Source: an uncultured bacterium
GTDB lineage: Bacteria; Actinomycetota; Coriobacteriia; Coriobacteriales; Coriobacteriaceae
DNA: 45,311 nucleotides
NCBI GenBank assembly: GCA_905214425.1
Contig: CAJMLY010000017.1
Coordinates: forward strand, 1-45,311
Direction of reading: 5' to 3'
A model generated the notes under the pieces. That model did not search any database. It was not told the origin of the DNA and saw only the letters and a list, made by a program, of their open reading frames with translations. The translations under genes were made by a program, and so were the position numbers. Positions 1 to 8,564 of the stretch are shown piece by piece; position 1 is the stretch's first letter, and each line of letters begins with the position of its first letter.

Positions 1-67
1 GGCGCGCGAGCTGAGTGCCGAGTACCGCGCCATCAACGAAGCGACTAATGGCGAAACGCAAGGGTAG
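1..67 (+). CDS. C-terminal end of an unidentified gene (partial)
   Basis: An open frame enters from the left edge and reads ARELSAEYRAINEATNGETQ-G before a TAG at 65-67. The charged, helical, Ala/Glu-rich texture is typical of a real C-terminus, but nothing identifies the family. Directly after the TAG the same frame stays open for 33 more codons with an Ala/Thr-rich composition, so the stop may not be the original end. No other plus-strand gene starts before the terminator at 356-394, which fits a transcript ending there. Confidence 0.35.
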   Translation, partial: ARELSAEYRAINEATNGETQG

Positions 68-247
68 CAGCACGTTGCGACCGAAACCACCGCAGCCGTC
101 GCAGGCGCACCCGCGGTTGAGGCGCACGCTACGAAACAATACCGGTCATGGACGCCGGCAACGACATTCTAGCCGTGGCTGGCGAGCGTGACCTGACAGG
201 CAAAAACGCGACCTTCGTCTGATGTGGGCCCATTGGCTGCCACAGAA

Positions 248-271
248 AAGGGCCGGTTGCAGCCGGCCCTT
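248..271 (-). terminator. Hairpin, possible minus-strand terminator
   Basis: A perfect 9-bp inverted repeat (AAGGGCCGG / CCGGCCCTT) encloses a 6-nt loop. Read on the minus strand it continues into TTCTGTG, a weak T-tract. It lies about 220 nt beyond the stop of the zinc-ribbon gene and could end its transcript. The bases between 68 and 492 otherwise hold only this hairpin, the next one and no convincing gene. Confidence 0.4.
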
Positions 272-355
272 AAGACACTTGCGTCTGCGTTGCCCGCGCT
301 TCCGAAGTGTAACTAACTGAGGAGCGGGTTCCGCGGCATACCTTGATTTTACCCG

Positions 356-394
356 GTGGGGCGGCTCTTTTGCAGCCGCTCCACTGTTTATTTT
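356..394 (+). terminator. Rho-independent terminator (plus strand)
   Basis: An 11-bp stem with one G-T pair (356-366 with 374-384) encloses the loop CTTTTGC and is followed by TGTTTATTTT. This is a canonical intrinsic terminator for transcription running rightward, probably that of the partial gene at the left edge. Confidence 0.6.
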
Positions 395-492
395 CATCTG
401 GCACCCTCAAACAATCAGACGGCAGCCCGCACTCCTGAGAGCCGCCCCGCACCCCCGGCCATCACGTTACGGCAACAACCGGCGCTACTCCC

Positions 493-1830
493 CTACTTCC
501 CAAATAGCGCACCCAGCAGACCGCGGCGTTTGGGCTTTTCTTCTCGGCAGGAACCCTCGGCAACCGCTGCAACCTGGCGCGGTTGCTCGCCGCCTCCACG
601 GCGCACGATCTGGTATAGGAACGGAGATTTAACATATTTGACCTCGACGGGCGTGGCGTGCACGGTGCTCTCGCCGGACAGATGCAGGCTCGGGCTGAGC
701 GACGCCACGATATGCGTTTCGCGCTTGTCGCTAAACACCACCGCGGCCGCGCGGCCCGTCTGGCCGTTTACGGCAATGCGCACCTGCTCGCCATCGCGGC
801 CGTCTGTCGCCGGACGATCGACAAAGTAGACCGGCACCATCACCAGGCCGTCCTTATGTTTGCGGGCCTTGCGCGCCCACATGCGAATGCTCTTTTTATT
901 GAGCCCCAGTACAGCCTCGGCGTCGTTGCCCGCAACGTCGAGCGCCAACTTATCAATGACCACCTGGTCCTTGGTAGACGCATCGACTGAGACAACGCGA
1001 AAGTCACCTTCCTGCATGGCGGGATCGAACGGACCGACCTTGGCAAAGTCCCACGGCTCCAAAATGCCCATGAGGCGAACGTCCAGGTAGTTTGCCCTGG
1101 GGTATGCCCAGTCGAGCACCTCGTAGTACACCAAGGCCTCCTTGCTCAGGCCCTTGCCCGGGAAGCTCGCCATCATGCGCAAGTCCGCCAGCGCCATGGG
1201 GAAATAGAAGAGCATCATGTCGTTTTGGATCGCGTCTTCCACGTCGTGCCCGGCAAAGGCATCCGGATACTGGCGCACCAGCTGCAGCGCGTTGGCACGT
1301 GCCTGCTGCGGCGAGATTTCGCAGGGAATACCCTGCTCGGGCACATACTCCGCACCAACGCCCATGATCAGGCGCTTGCTGAAGGTACCGGGCTTGAGCA
1401 GGTCGGCAATGCCGATCTTGTTGCCGCAGGACGGGCACTCAAACACACGCTGCGTTGACTCGCCCTCAAAGGACGCTCCGCAGAAGGGGCAAGGAATGCT
1501 CACATGCGTGGCCTCTTGGAACTCCTGCGCCGTGCCGCGATCCTCCCACAGCAGATGTTCCAGGACCGACTGATTGCGCCAGTGCGCATTGAAGAAATAC
1601 CAGTCCGGGTCCTGCGGGCGCTCGAGTTGCGACACATGCGTGAGTTTGAGCAGTCCATCCACCACCGTCAACGGCGTATGGCGAATACCCAAAGCGCTCT
1701 TGGGCTCTCCGGCGTCCGCCTGCCACGGAACCACCGTGCCGCAATAGGCGCACTCAAAGCTGCGCTTAGCCTGGTGCGAGTACATAGGGCCGCCGCAGTT
1801 TTGACATTTAATGGCAAACATCTCGTCCAT
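493..1830 (-). CDS. Double zinc-ribbon protein (TFIIB-type zinc ribbon-containing)
   Basis: This is a 445-residue protein with two N-terminal zinc ribbons. The first is near residues 8-30 (CQNC then CAYC) and the second is near 115-140 (CPFC then CPSC). A long soluble C-terminal region follows, ending in a basic tail (KPKRRGLLGALFGK). No membrane span or catalytic motif is recognisable. Proteins with such ribbons bind zinc and usually contact nucleic acid or protein partners; a specific role cannot be given. The start is the ATG at 1830 because an excellent AAAGGAGG site lies 7 nt upstream. An in-frame ATG 17 codons earlier has no such site. The gene stands alone, divergent from the CDF transporter, and its transcript may end at the hairpin at 248-271. 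Confidence 0.7.
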   Translation of the reverse strand: MDEMFAIKCQNCGGPMYSHQAKRSFECAYCGTVVPWQADAGEPKSALGIRHTPLTVVDGLLKLTHVSQLERPQDPDWYFFNAHWRNQSVLEHLLWEDRGTAQEFQEATHVSIPCPFCGASFEGESTQRVFECPSCGNKIGIADLLKPGTFSKRLIMGVGAEYVPEQGIPCEISPQQARANALQLVRQYPDAFAGHDVEDAIQNDMMLFYFPMALADLRMMASFPGKGLSKEALVYYEVLDWAYPRANYLDVRLMGILEPWDFAKVGPFDPAMQEGDFRVVSVDASTKDQVVIDKLALDVAGNDAEAVLGLNKKSIRMWARKARKHKDGLVMVPVYFVDRPATDGRDGEQVRIAVNGQTGRAAAVVFSDKRETHIVASLSPSLHLSGESTVHATPVEVKYVKSPFLYQIVRRGGGEQPRQVAAVAEGSCREEKPKRRGLLGALFGK

Positions 1831-2048
1831 GGAAACGTCCTCCTTTGCACAGGGGCTGTCGACATTAAGTATGTCGAGCAAGCAGGCACATGCCCATACC
1901 CATGTGGCCCAAAATGGACCACCCAGGCAGACGAGAAGTCTCGCTCGTTAGCACCGGCAGACTATTGCTGCATTTTCTGAGCATCGGCGCACGGCGCCCC
2001 CGTGCGAGCTACACTATCCCCTTAAACATGATTGTGAGGACGACCGCT

Positions 2049-3230
2049 ATGCTATTTGTAAATCGGCTGGTACATACGCTTGTTCCCGGCAGCGAGGGCG
2101 AGCCGGTCGATGCATCTTGCCGCACCAACGCGGGCTTTTCCGCAAGCCTCGTCTGCATTGGCCTCAACATCACCCTGTGCCTGGCCAAGGGCATCGCGGG
2201 TCTGCTCGCCGGCTCCGTCTCCCTCATCGCCGACGCTTTCAACAACCTCTCCGATGCCTCGAGCAACATCGTGAGTCTGCTCGGGTTCCGCCTTGCCAGC
2301 CGCCCGGCAGACGAGGGCCACCCTTATGGCCACGGCCGCTACGAGTACCTGGCCGGTCTGTTTGTCGCCGTCCTGGTTTGCGCCGTCGGCATCAACCTGA
2401 TTCTCGAGTCGGTCACTAAGATCATCAAGCCTTCCCCCACTGCATATTCGGTGCTCTCCTTAGCCGCCCTCGTCTTGTCCATGCTCGTTAAGCTCTGGAT
2501 GGCGGCATTCAACCGCACGCTGGGCAACCGCATCGATTCCGAGACGCTCATCGCCACGGCACAGGACTCCAAGAATGACGTCATCACCTCGGGCTCGGTC
2601 TTGGCGGCGGCGCTTATTTCGCAAGCGACCGGCTTTGATCTCGACGGCTGGGCAGGCCTGGGCGTGGGCATCTTCATTTGCATCAGCGGCATGGGCCTGG
2701 TGCGCGACGCCATCAGCCCGCTGTTGGGGCAAGCGCCCGACCCCAAGCTCGTCCAGGAAATCCGCGACAGGATCATGTCATACCCCCAGGTTCTAGGCAC
2801 GCACGACCTCATGGTGCATGACTACGGCCCCGGCCGTCAGTTTGCCAGCGCACACGTGGAAATGCCCGGCGAGGGCGATGCCTTTGAGCACCACGAGATT
2901 CTGGACACCATCGAACACGACATCAAACGCCAGATGGGCATTGGCATTACGCTGCACTGCGACCCCATTGCAACAACCGGTGACGACCTGCGCGGCTGGG
3001 TAAAGCGCGGCGTAGCGCAGATCGACCCTGCGCTTTCCATCCACGACCTGCACGAGCACGACGGCTTTGTTTCGTTTGACCTGGTGCGTCCCGACGGCTT
3101 TGACATATCCGACGAAGAGCTACTGGAGCTCGTCACGCGCATCGTGCACGAGCGCCGGCCCGATGCATCATGCGTCGTTACGTTTGACTCGGGCTTTAGC
3201 TCGCCCGACCGTCCGGCAGAGCAGCTGTAG
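2049..3230 (+). CDS. Cation diffusion facilitator family transporter
   Basis: A 393-residue inner-membrane cation/proton antiporter that exports divalent metals such as Zn, Mn, Fe or Co (family knowledge). The N-terminal half shows the family's membrane segments and metal-site residues: SLIADAFNNLSDASSN in TM2, then the GHPYGHGRYEYLAG loop. In TM5 the usual HxxxD site reads DSKNDVITS, as in DxxxD members, which often prefer Mn or Fe. A first cytoplasmic domain ends near residue 300. A further ~80 residues (HDLHEHDGFVSFDLV to the end) look like a second CTD-like ferredoxin fold, which makes the protein about 90 residues longer than the usual ~300. The ATG at 2049 has GTGAGGA 8 nt upstream. An ATG at 2028 lacks a ribosome site. 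Confidence 0.88.
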   Translation: MLFVNRLVHTLVPGSEGEPVDASCRTNAGFSASLVCIGLNITLCLAKGIAGLLAGSVSLIADAFNNLSDASSNIVSLLGFRLASRPADEGHPYGHGRYEYLAGLFVAVLVCAVGINLILESVTKIIKPSPTAYSVLSLAALVLSMLVKLWMAAFNRTLGNRIDSETLIATAQDSKNDVITSGSVLAAALISQATGFDLDGWAGLGVGIFICISGMGLVRDAISPLLGQAPDPKLVQEIRDRIMSYPQVLGTHDLMVHDYGPGRQFASAHVEMPGEGDAFEHHEILDTIEHDIKRQMGIGITLHCDPIATTGDDLRGWVKRGVAQIDPALSIHDLHEHDGFVSFDLVRPDGFDISDEELLELVTRIVHERRPDASCVVTFDSGFSSPDRPAEQL

Positions 3231-3242
3231 CCCGCTTAACAG

Positions 3243-4226
3243 CTAGTTACCCTGTGCGCCCGAAATGCCGTTTTGCAGAGCGTCCCAGGCATTGGTAGCC
3301 ATATCGCCCAGATTCTGAGCAGTATCACCCAGGTTTTGTGCCGTATCGCCCAGCTCTTGCGCCTTATCTCCCAACTCCTGCGCCTTGTTGCTCAAGTCCT
3401 CCAGCGTATTGGAGCTCGAGCTGTCGGTACCGCTTTGGCCGCCGGACGAGTTGCCATAGCTGTTCTTGTGCGTGAGCTGAATCTCCAGGTTGCCGTTGTC
3501 GTTATAGTAGGCATTCGTAACAACCCAGTTGGAATCGATGACGGGCGTTGAGCCATCGTCGGTCAGAATCACGGCGTTCGAAAGGTCGGCTCCGCGCGAC
3601 TTGAGGAGCTTCTTGGCGTTGGACCAGTACTGTCCCGGGATATCGCTCAGGTCGACGGCAGCAGACTGGGTGGTCTCGGCCTGCTCGGTCGTGGCATCGG
3701 TCGTGGCGCCCCGCTTGTTGAGCATGCCCGACACGATGGCGAACACGATCGACAAGGCAAAGAAGATCGCCAGCACAATCAGGATTTTCTTGATCACGCT
3801 CGACGAACGCGACGGTGCCTTCTCCTCGTCCTCACCATACTGCGGAATCGATTTGGGATACTCGCGATACGGCTGGCACGCATGCGGATCGCGCGACTCA
3901 TAACGAGACTGGACCTGCGCCGTACGCGGCATATACGTCGTCTGCTGAGGCTGCGGAATGGGATTATGCGGCAGGTTGTTATAAGCATCTGTCGCCGCAT
4001 TGCCATACGGGTCCGGCGCCGCATTGTCATACGGGTCCTGCGGTGCATAATCAAACGGATCCCGTGGTGTATCGCCGTAGCCTATAACCCGTGTGGGTTC
4101 GGCAGACGTCTGCGTCGCGGCGGGGTCGGTATAACCGGGGTTGGAAACAACGCGAGTCGCATCGGCGCTATCGCCAGCCTGCGCGGAACCGTAGCCGCCC
4201 ATCACGGTCGTCTTGTCCTGGTCCAT
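3243..4226 (-). CDS. Single-pass membrane protein with PASTA-like domain and heptad repeats
   Basis: A 327-residue protein. It has a long disordered, Pro/Asp/Tyr/Asn-rich cytoplasmic N-terminus (residues 1-140, repeats of the DPYDNAA / DPYGNAA kind). One membrane helix follows at about 148-172 (ILIVLAIFFALSIVFAIVSG). The extracellular part begins near 190 (DIPGQYWSNAKKLLKSRGAD) and resembles one PASTA domain, the fold used by Ser/Thr kinases to sense peptidoglycan. A Ser/Gly linker and four 7-residue repeats (AQELGDK, AQELGDT, AQNLGDT, AQNLGDM) end the chain. The N-terminal DKTTVMGG resembles phospho-Thr/FHA-binding tails (inference). The start at 4226 has AAAGGAAA upstream. The function is unknown; a cell-envelope or kinase-linked role is a guess. 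Confidence 0.65.
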   Translation of the reverse strand: MDQDKTTVMGGYGSAQAGDSADATRVVSNPGYTDPAATQTSAEPTRVIGYGDTPRDPFDYAPQDPYDNAAPDPYGNAATDAYNNLPHNPIPQPQQTTYMPRTAQVQSRYESRDPHACQPYREYPKSIPQYGEDEEKAPSRSSSVIKKILIVLAIFFALSIVFAIVSGMLNKRGATTDATTEQAETTQSAAVDLSDIPGQYWSNAKKLLKSRGADLSNAVILTDDGSTPVIDSNWVVTNAYYNDNGNLEIQLTHKNSYGNSSGGQSGTDSSSSNTLEDLSNKAQELGDKAQELGDTAQNLGDTAQNLGDMATNAWDALQNGISGAQGN

Positions 4227-4344
4227 GCAACGTTTCCTTTCCGTCGCCTGCAAGCATCAAGTTATCCATGCATTCTACCCGCGCAAAAGCCTATGATGGG
4301 CAAAGCCCGCCGGTATCTACAAGACATGCGCGTGCCTAAGGATC

Positions 4345-4381
4345 AAAAAGCCCCGCCGAGCCTTGGTAGGCGCGACGGGGC
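4345..4381 (-). terminator. Rho-independent terminator after fhs
   Basis: On the minus strand GCCCCG pairs with CGGGGC around an interrupted inner stem (CGCGCC / GGCTCG) and runs straight into TTTTTGATCC. It lies 26 nt beyond the fhs stop codon. Confidence 0.75.
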
Positions 4382-4406
4382 GGGCTAGCAGCTATGGACA
4401 GCAGGC

Positions 4407-6074
4407 TTAGAACAGGCCGGTGATGTCGCCGTCGTTGTCGACGTCGATGTTTTCGGCCGCGGGCACCTTGGGCAGACCAGGCATGGTCAGAACACTGCCG
4501 GTCAGCGCGACCACAAAGTGGGCGCCGGCAGAAACCTTGAGCTCACGCACGGTGATGTGGAAGTTCTCGGGAGCGCCCAGGGCCTTGGCGTTGTCGCTAA
4601 AGCTGTACTGCGTCTTGGCGACGCACACCGGCAGGTTGCCAAAGCCATTCTCGCGCAGCTCGGCGAGCTGGCGCTTGGCGGCCGGCGTAAAGTCAACGCC
4701 GTCGGCGCGGTAGACCTTGGTGGCAACGGCCTCGAGGGCATCAGCGACATCAGCGCCGTCCTCATAGGCAAACTTGAGCTCGCTCGGCTGCTCAATCAGA
4801 CGCATGACCTCATCGGCAAGCTCGAGCGCGCCCTCGCCGCCCTTGGCCCAGACCTCGGAAAGCTTAACGTTGACGCCGAGCTTCTGGCACTCGGACTCGA
4901 TGAGAGCAAGCTCGGCCTCGGTGTCCGTCGGGAAGCGATTGATGGCGACCACGCAGGGCAGACCATATACGTTCTGGATGTTGTCGACGTGACGCAACAG
5001 GTTGGGCATGCCAGCCTTGAGTGCCTCGAGGTTCTCCTCGTTGAGATCGGCCTTGGCGACGCCACCGTTGTACTTAAGCGCACGAGCGGTAGCGACGATC
5101 ACGACGGCGCTGGGGCGAACGCCCGTCATGCGGCACTTGATATCGAGGAACTTCTCGGCACCCAGGTCGGCGCCAAAGCCGGCCTCGGTAATGGCGACAT
5201 CGCCAAAGCGCATCGCCATACGCGTGGCCATGATAGAGTTGCAGCCGTGAGCAATGTTGGCGAAGGGACCGCCGTGGACAAACGCGGGCGTGCCCTCGAG
5301 CGTTTGCACCAGATTGGGCTTGAGCGCGTCTTTAAGCAACGCGGCCATGGCACCCTGGGCCTTGAGGTCGCGGGCACGGACGGGCTCGCCGGCATAGCTG
5401 TAGCCGACAACGATCTCGCCCAAGCGCTCCTTAAGATCGTTGATGCTCGTGGACAGGCACAGGATTGCCATGACCTCGGAGGCGACGGTGATATCGAAGC
5501 CGTCCTCGCGCGGCACGCCCTGGGCCTTACCGCCAATGCCGTCGATGACGTGGCGCAGCTGACGGTCGTTCATATCGACGACGCGCTTCCAAGTGATGCG
5601 TTTAACGTCAATACCGAGCTGATTGCCCTGCTGGATGTGGTTATCAAGCATGGCGGCCAGCAGGTTATTGGCGGCACCGATAGCGTGGAAGTCGCCGGTA
5701 AAGTGCAGGTTGATATCCTCCATGGGGATGACCTGAGCCCAGCCGCCGCCGGCAGCACCGCCCTTAACGCCAAAGACGGGGCCGAGCGAAGGCTCGCGCA
5801 GGGCAACGGCACTCTTGACGCCGCGACGACGCAGGCCGTCGGCCAGACCGATGGTCGTGGTGGTCTTGCCCTCGCCCGCGGGCGTTGGGTTGATAGCGGT
5901 CACGAGGACGAGCTTGGCCTGGTGATCAGTCGGCTCGTTGAGCAGTGAATAGTCGACCTTAGCCTTGTCGAAGCCGTACGGAATAAGGTGCTTAACGTCG
6001 ACGCCGGCGTTCTTGGCCACCTCGGTAATAGGCAGTGGCGTGACAGAACGTGCGATTTCGATGTCAGTAGGCAT
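4407..6074 (-). CDS. fhs: Formate-tetrahydrofolate ligase
   Basis: Makes 10-formyl-THF from formate, THF and ATP in the cytoplasm. It feeds one-carbon metabolism and, in acetogens, the methyl branch of the Wood-Ljungdahl pathway. At 555 residues it matches the usual ~556-residue subunit of the homotetramer. The N-terminus (MPTDIEIARSVTPLPITEVA) and the nucleotide-binding loop PTPAGEGKTTTTIGL are diagnostic. Other family blocks are LREPSLGPVFGVKGGAAGGG and GGVAKADL. The start is set at 6074, where GAAAGGA sits 7 nt upstream; an in-frame ATG 25 codons earlier has no site. The gene follows ruvB on the same strand after a 144-nt gap that carries its own promoter-like -10, so it is probably transcribed separately. 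A strong terminator follows it. Confidence 0.97.
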   Translation of the reverse strand: MPTDIEIARSVTPLPITEVAKNAGVDVKHLIPYGFDKAKVDYSLLNEPTDHQAKLVLVTAINPTPAGEGKTTTTIGLADGLRRRGVKSAVALREPSLGPVFGVKGGAAGGGWAQVIPMEDINLHFTGDFHAIGAANNLLAAMLDNHIQQGNQLGIDVKRITWKRVVDMNDRQLRHVIDGIGGKAQGVPREDGFDITVASEVMAILCLSTSINDLKERLGEIVVGYSYAGEPVRARDLKAQGAMAALLKDALKPNLVQTLEGTPAFVHGGPFANIAHGCNSIMATRMAMRFGDVAITEAGFGADLGAEKFLDIKCRMTGVRPSAVVIVATARALKYNGGVAKADLNEENLEALKAGMPNLLRHVDNIQNVYGLPCVVAINRFPTDTEAELALIESECQKLGVNVKLSEVWAKGGEGALELADEVMRLIEQPSELKFAYEDGADVADALEAVATKVYRADGVDFTPAAKRQLAELRENGFGNLPVCVAKTQYSFSDNAKALGAPENFHITVRELKVSAGAHFVVALTGSVLTMPGLPKVPAAENIDVDNDGDITGLF

Positions 6075-6114
6075 GGGCGGTCCTTTCGTTACCGAATGAG
6101 AAAAAGACCAATTC

Positions 6115-6120
6115 AGCATA
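6115..6120 (-). promoter_or_regulatory. Candidate extended -10 element of fhs
   Basis: Minus-strand TGCTATGCT gives an extended -10 (TG-N-TATGCT) about 40 nt upstream of the fhs ATG. The -35 region is weak (TTTACT at 15 bp). This is inference from sequence only. Confidence 0.35.
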
Positions 6121-6218
6121 GCACGGGCGCGCAATAGTAAAACGCCCATAACCGATGAACGGCGATATGTTTACCCGATGCCCAGCGATAGCCCAACAGC
6201 CCGCCAAAACAAAGCGCC

Positions 6219-7286
6219 CTAAACGGTAGGTTCAATCCCCAGGTGCTCAAAGGTGCGAAGGGTTGCCTGACGGCCCTGCGGCGTACGAATCATCAACCCG
6301 CACTGCAGCAAATAGGGCTCATAGACATCCTCGAGCGTGCCCGGGTCCTCGCCCACCGCACTGGCAAGGGTCGTCAGGCCTACAGCACGGCCGGAGAACG
6401 TCTTGGCAAGCGTCTCCAAGATACGAATATCCATCCAGTCCAGACCGAGCTCGTCGATCTCGAAGAACTCGAGCGCCTGGCGGCAGATATCGAGCTCGAT
6501 AGGGCCGCTGCCACGCACCTGTGCGTAATCGCGCACGCGCTTGAGAAGGCGGTTGGCAAGACGTGGCGTGCCGCGCGAACGCGAGCCGATCTCGAGTGCA
6601 CTGGGATGGTCGATCGTCACGCCCAGGATAGTCGCCGAGCGCGTCACAATCTGCGCGAGCTCCTCGACCGTGTAGTAATCCAGGCGATATGAAATGCCAA
6701 AGCGGTCGCGCAACGGGCCTGTCAACATGCCTGAGCGGGTCGTTGCCGCTACCAACGTAAACTTGGGAATATCCAGGCGAATCGAGCGCGCCGCCGGACC
6801 CTTGCCAATCACGATATCGAGGGCAAAGTCCTCCATCGCGGGGTACAGGACCTCCTCGACCGAACGGTTGAGGCGGTGGATCTCGTCGATAAACAGCACA
6901 TCACCCGGCTGCAAGTTAGTAAGGATGGCCGCCAGGTCGCCCGTGCGCGCGATGGCAGGGCCACTCGTGGTCTTGATCTGAGCGCCCAACTCGTTGGCGA
7001 TAACGGTGGCCAGCGTGGTCTTGCCCAGACCCGGAGGACCCGAGAAGATCACGTGGTCGAGCGTCTCGCCACGGCTCTGTGCCGCTTCGATCAACACGCG
7101 CAGGCTCTGCTTGATGTGCTCCTGGCCACAGTAGTCGTCCAGGCGCTGGGGGCGCAAAGTGCGGTCGACATCGAGGTCCTCGGCCGTCAGCTCCGAGCCC
7201 ACCATGCGCTCGCCGTGCGCCATGGATGCCGCCGGCGAGTTGCCGGGCGTCGCCCACAGGTCCTGAGAGTCATCGGCTTCCCACAT
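6219..7286 (-). CDS. ruvB: Holliday junction branch migration helicase RuvB
   Basis: AAA+ ATPase motor that forms hexameric rings on Holliday junction arms with RuvA and drives branch migration. The 355-residue product has Walker A (GPPGLGKT, near residue 84), Walker B (DVLFIDEIHRL), sensor 1 (AATTRSGML), the arginine finger in GPLRDRFG, and the C-terminal winged helix (GLTTLASAVGEDPGTLEDVYEPYLLQ). The start is the ATG at 7286, overlapping the ruvA stop as TGATG. A GTG one codon earlier (7289) is also possible. It is the last gene of ruvC-ruvA-ruvB. Confidence 0.97.
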   Translation of the reverse strand: MWEADDSQDLWATPGNSPAASMAHGERMVGSELTAEDLDVDRTLRPQRLDDYCGQEHIKQSLRVLIEAAQSRGETLDHVIFSGPPGLGKTTLATVIANELGAQIKTTSGPAIARTGDLAAILTNLQPGDVLFIDEIHRLNRSVEEVLYPAMEDFALDIVIGKGPAARSIRLDIPKFTLVAATTRSGMLTGPLRDRFGISYRLDYYTVEELAQIVTRSATILGVTIDHPSALEIGSRSRGTPRLANRLLKRVRDYAQVRGSGPIELDICRQALEFFEIDELGLDWMDIRILETLAKTFSGRAVGLTTLASAVGEDPGTLEDVYEPYLLQCGLMIRTPQGRQATLRTFEHLGIEPTV

Positions 7287-7906
7287 CACGCATCCATTCC
7301 GAGTCGCTTAAGCGCCGCGCCGAGCAGATCCTCGACACGCATATTCTGCCCATCATACCCGCTCAGGGCAACATCGGTCTCCTGCGGGCTAAAGCCCATG
7401 GAAAGGAGCGCCGCACGGGCATCATCGATGGCCGAGGGAGCAGCAGCGGGCACGGGCATCGCAACCTGGCCGGAAATCACGTCGACCGGCACAAAGCCCT
7501 TGTCCTTGGCAAAGGTGCTCTTGAGCTCCAGGATCAGACGCTGAGCTGTCTTTTTGCCCACACCGGGCACCTTGGCCATGCCCTTGTCGTCCTCGGCCAT
7601 CACCAGCGAATACAATTGCCCCACGGTATAGGTGGAAAGCACGGCGAGCGCCAAGCGCGGACCAACGCCCGAGACAGACACGAGCCGATCGAACATCGTG
7701 CGCTCATCCTTTGAGGAAAACCCGAAAAGTGTCATGGCGTCCTCGCGCACCTGCATACGCGTGTAGAGGCGGACCTCGCCACCGGGCGTCGGCAACGTGG
7801 CCGCAGTGCTGCCCGAAATGCCGAGCTCGAAGCCAACGCCCGACACATCGACGACAGCAGAGCTCATCGTGGCCTCGACAAGCGTTCCGTGGAGCTGGGA
7901 AATCAT
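7286..7906 (-). CDS. ruvA: Holliday junction DNA-binding subunit RuvA
   Basis: A 206-residue protein that tetramerises on the four-way junction and loads RuvB. The N-terminal OB fold starts MISQLHGTLVEA. The helix-hairpin-helix pair is in the middle (LVSVSGVGPRLALAVLS and VPGVGKKTAQRLILEL). The C-terminal RuvB-contacting three-helix domain (DDARAALLSMGFSPQETDVAL) follows an Ala/Pro linker. The start is at 7906; its ATG shares bases with the ruvC TGA (TGATG), which implies translational coupling. Length and domain order are standard. Confidence 0.97.
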   Translation of the reverse strand: MISQLHGTLVEATMSSAVVDVSGVGFELGISGSTAATLPTPGGEVRLYTRMQVREDAMTLFGFSSKDERTMFDRLVSVSGVGPRLALAVLSTYTVGQLYSLVMAEDDKGMAKVPGVGKKTAQRLILELKSTFAKDKGFVPVDVISGQVAMPVPAAAPSAIDDARAALLSMGFSPQETDVALSGYDGQNMRVEDLLGAALKRLGMDA

Positions 7907-8427
7907 CAGTATCCGGTTCCTCTCTGTTGATAGAACTCGCCACCGGTGAGGGCGCGGGTGCGGCTGAGGTTTACGTGGCAGATGGCGCAGGCCAGGGCAT
8001 CGGCGGCATGGTCGGGATGCGGGTCGTGGTCGAGCTGTGTTAGCGTGCGTACCATGTAGGCGACCTGCCACTTGTCCGCGGCGCCGGTGCCCACCACAGC
8101 CTGTTTGATCTGCATGGGCGTGTACTCGCCAATCTCGAGCGCGCACTCCGAAAGCGCCACAAGCGCAGCACCGCGGGCATGCGCCGTGGGGATGGCCGAA
8201 CGAACGTTGGCGCCAAAGTAGATGCTCTCGACAGCAGCTGTGTCGGGTCGATAACGCTCGACGACATCCTTAAGGTCACGGGCGATATGCGACAGGCGCA
8301 CCGCGAGCGGGCTGCCCGCGCTGGTCTCGATGCAACCGTAGGCACGGCAGCGAACCTCGCCACGCCGCTCCTCGATAATCCCCCAACCCGTATGAGCCAA
8401 ACCGGGGTCGATGCCCAAGATAACCAA
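7906..8427 (-). CDS. ruvC: Crossover junction endodeoxyribonuclease RuvC
   Basis: A dimeric RNase H-fold nuclease that resolves Holliday junctions with symmetric nicks. Acidic active-site residues are visible in ILGIDPGLAHTGWG (Asp near residue 7), AVESIYF (Glu), and the C-terminal DHAADALACAICH (two Asp). The start is taken as the TTG at 8427: GGGGAGG lies 5 nt upstream, and this gives M-VILGIDPG with 173 residues, the normal length. A TTG seven codons earlier would make a longer, less typical N-terminus. First gene of ruvCAB. Confidence 0.96.
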   Translation of the reverse strand: MVILGIDPGLAHTGWGIIEERRGEVRCRAYGCIETSAGSPLAVRLSHIARDLKDVVERYRPDTAAVESIYFGANVRSAIPTAHARGAALVALSECALEIGEYTPMQIKQAVVGTGAADKWQVAYMVRTLTQLDHDPHPDHAADALACAICHVNLSRTRALTGGEFYQQRGTGY

Positions 8428-8564
8428 GCCAACCTCCCCTCGCCACAAGCACAGCGGAGGACAAGGCCCCGCGCATCATTCACGAACGTCTGTTCTAGAA
8501 TAACACAACGGGGCCAGGATGCTTAGTTAAAGTGTCGGGGTTGGGAGCGAATCCCATCCCCAGT

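Noticed and set aside
1890..2048. Longer N-terminus for the CDF transporter
   Set aside because: Upstream codons lack coding character and overlap the divergent promoter region; the ATG at 2049 has the ribosome site.
4518..5948. Open frame of 476 codons opposite fhs; similar long antisense frames occur opposite the SNF2, addA and addB genes
   Set aside because: No motifs, and low-complexity LGVG/HAR-type texture typical of antisense frames in high-GC DNA.
6219..6250. A tRNA T-loop-like GGTTCAATCCCC
   Set aside because: It lies in the end of ruvB and no cloverleaf can be drawn around it.
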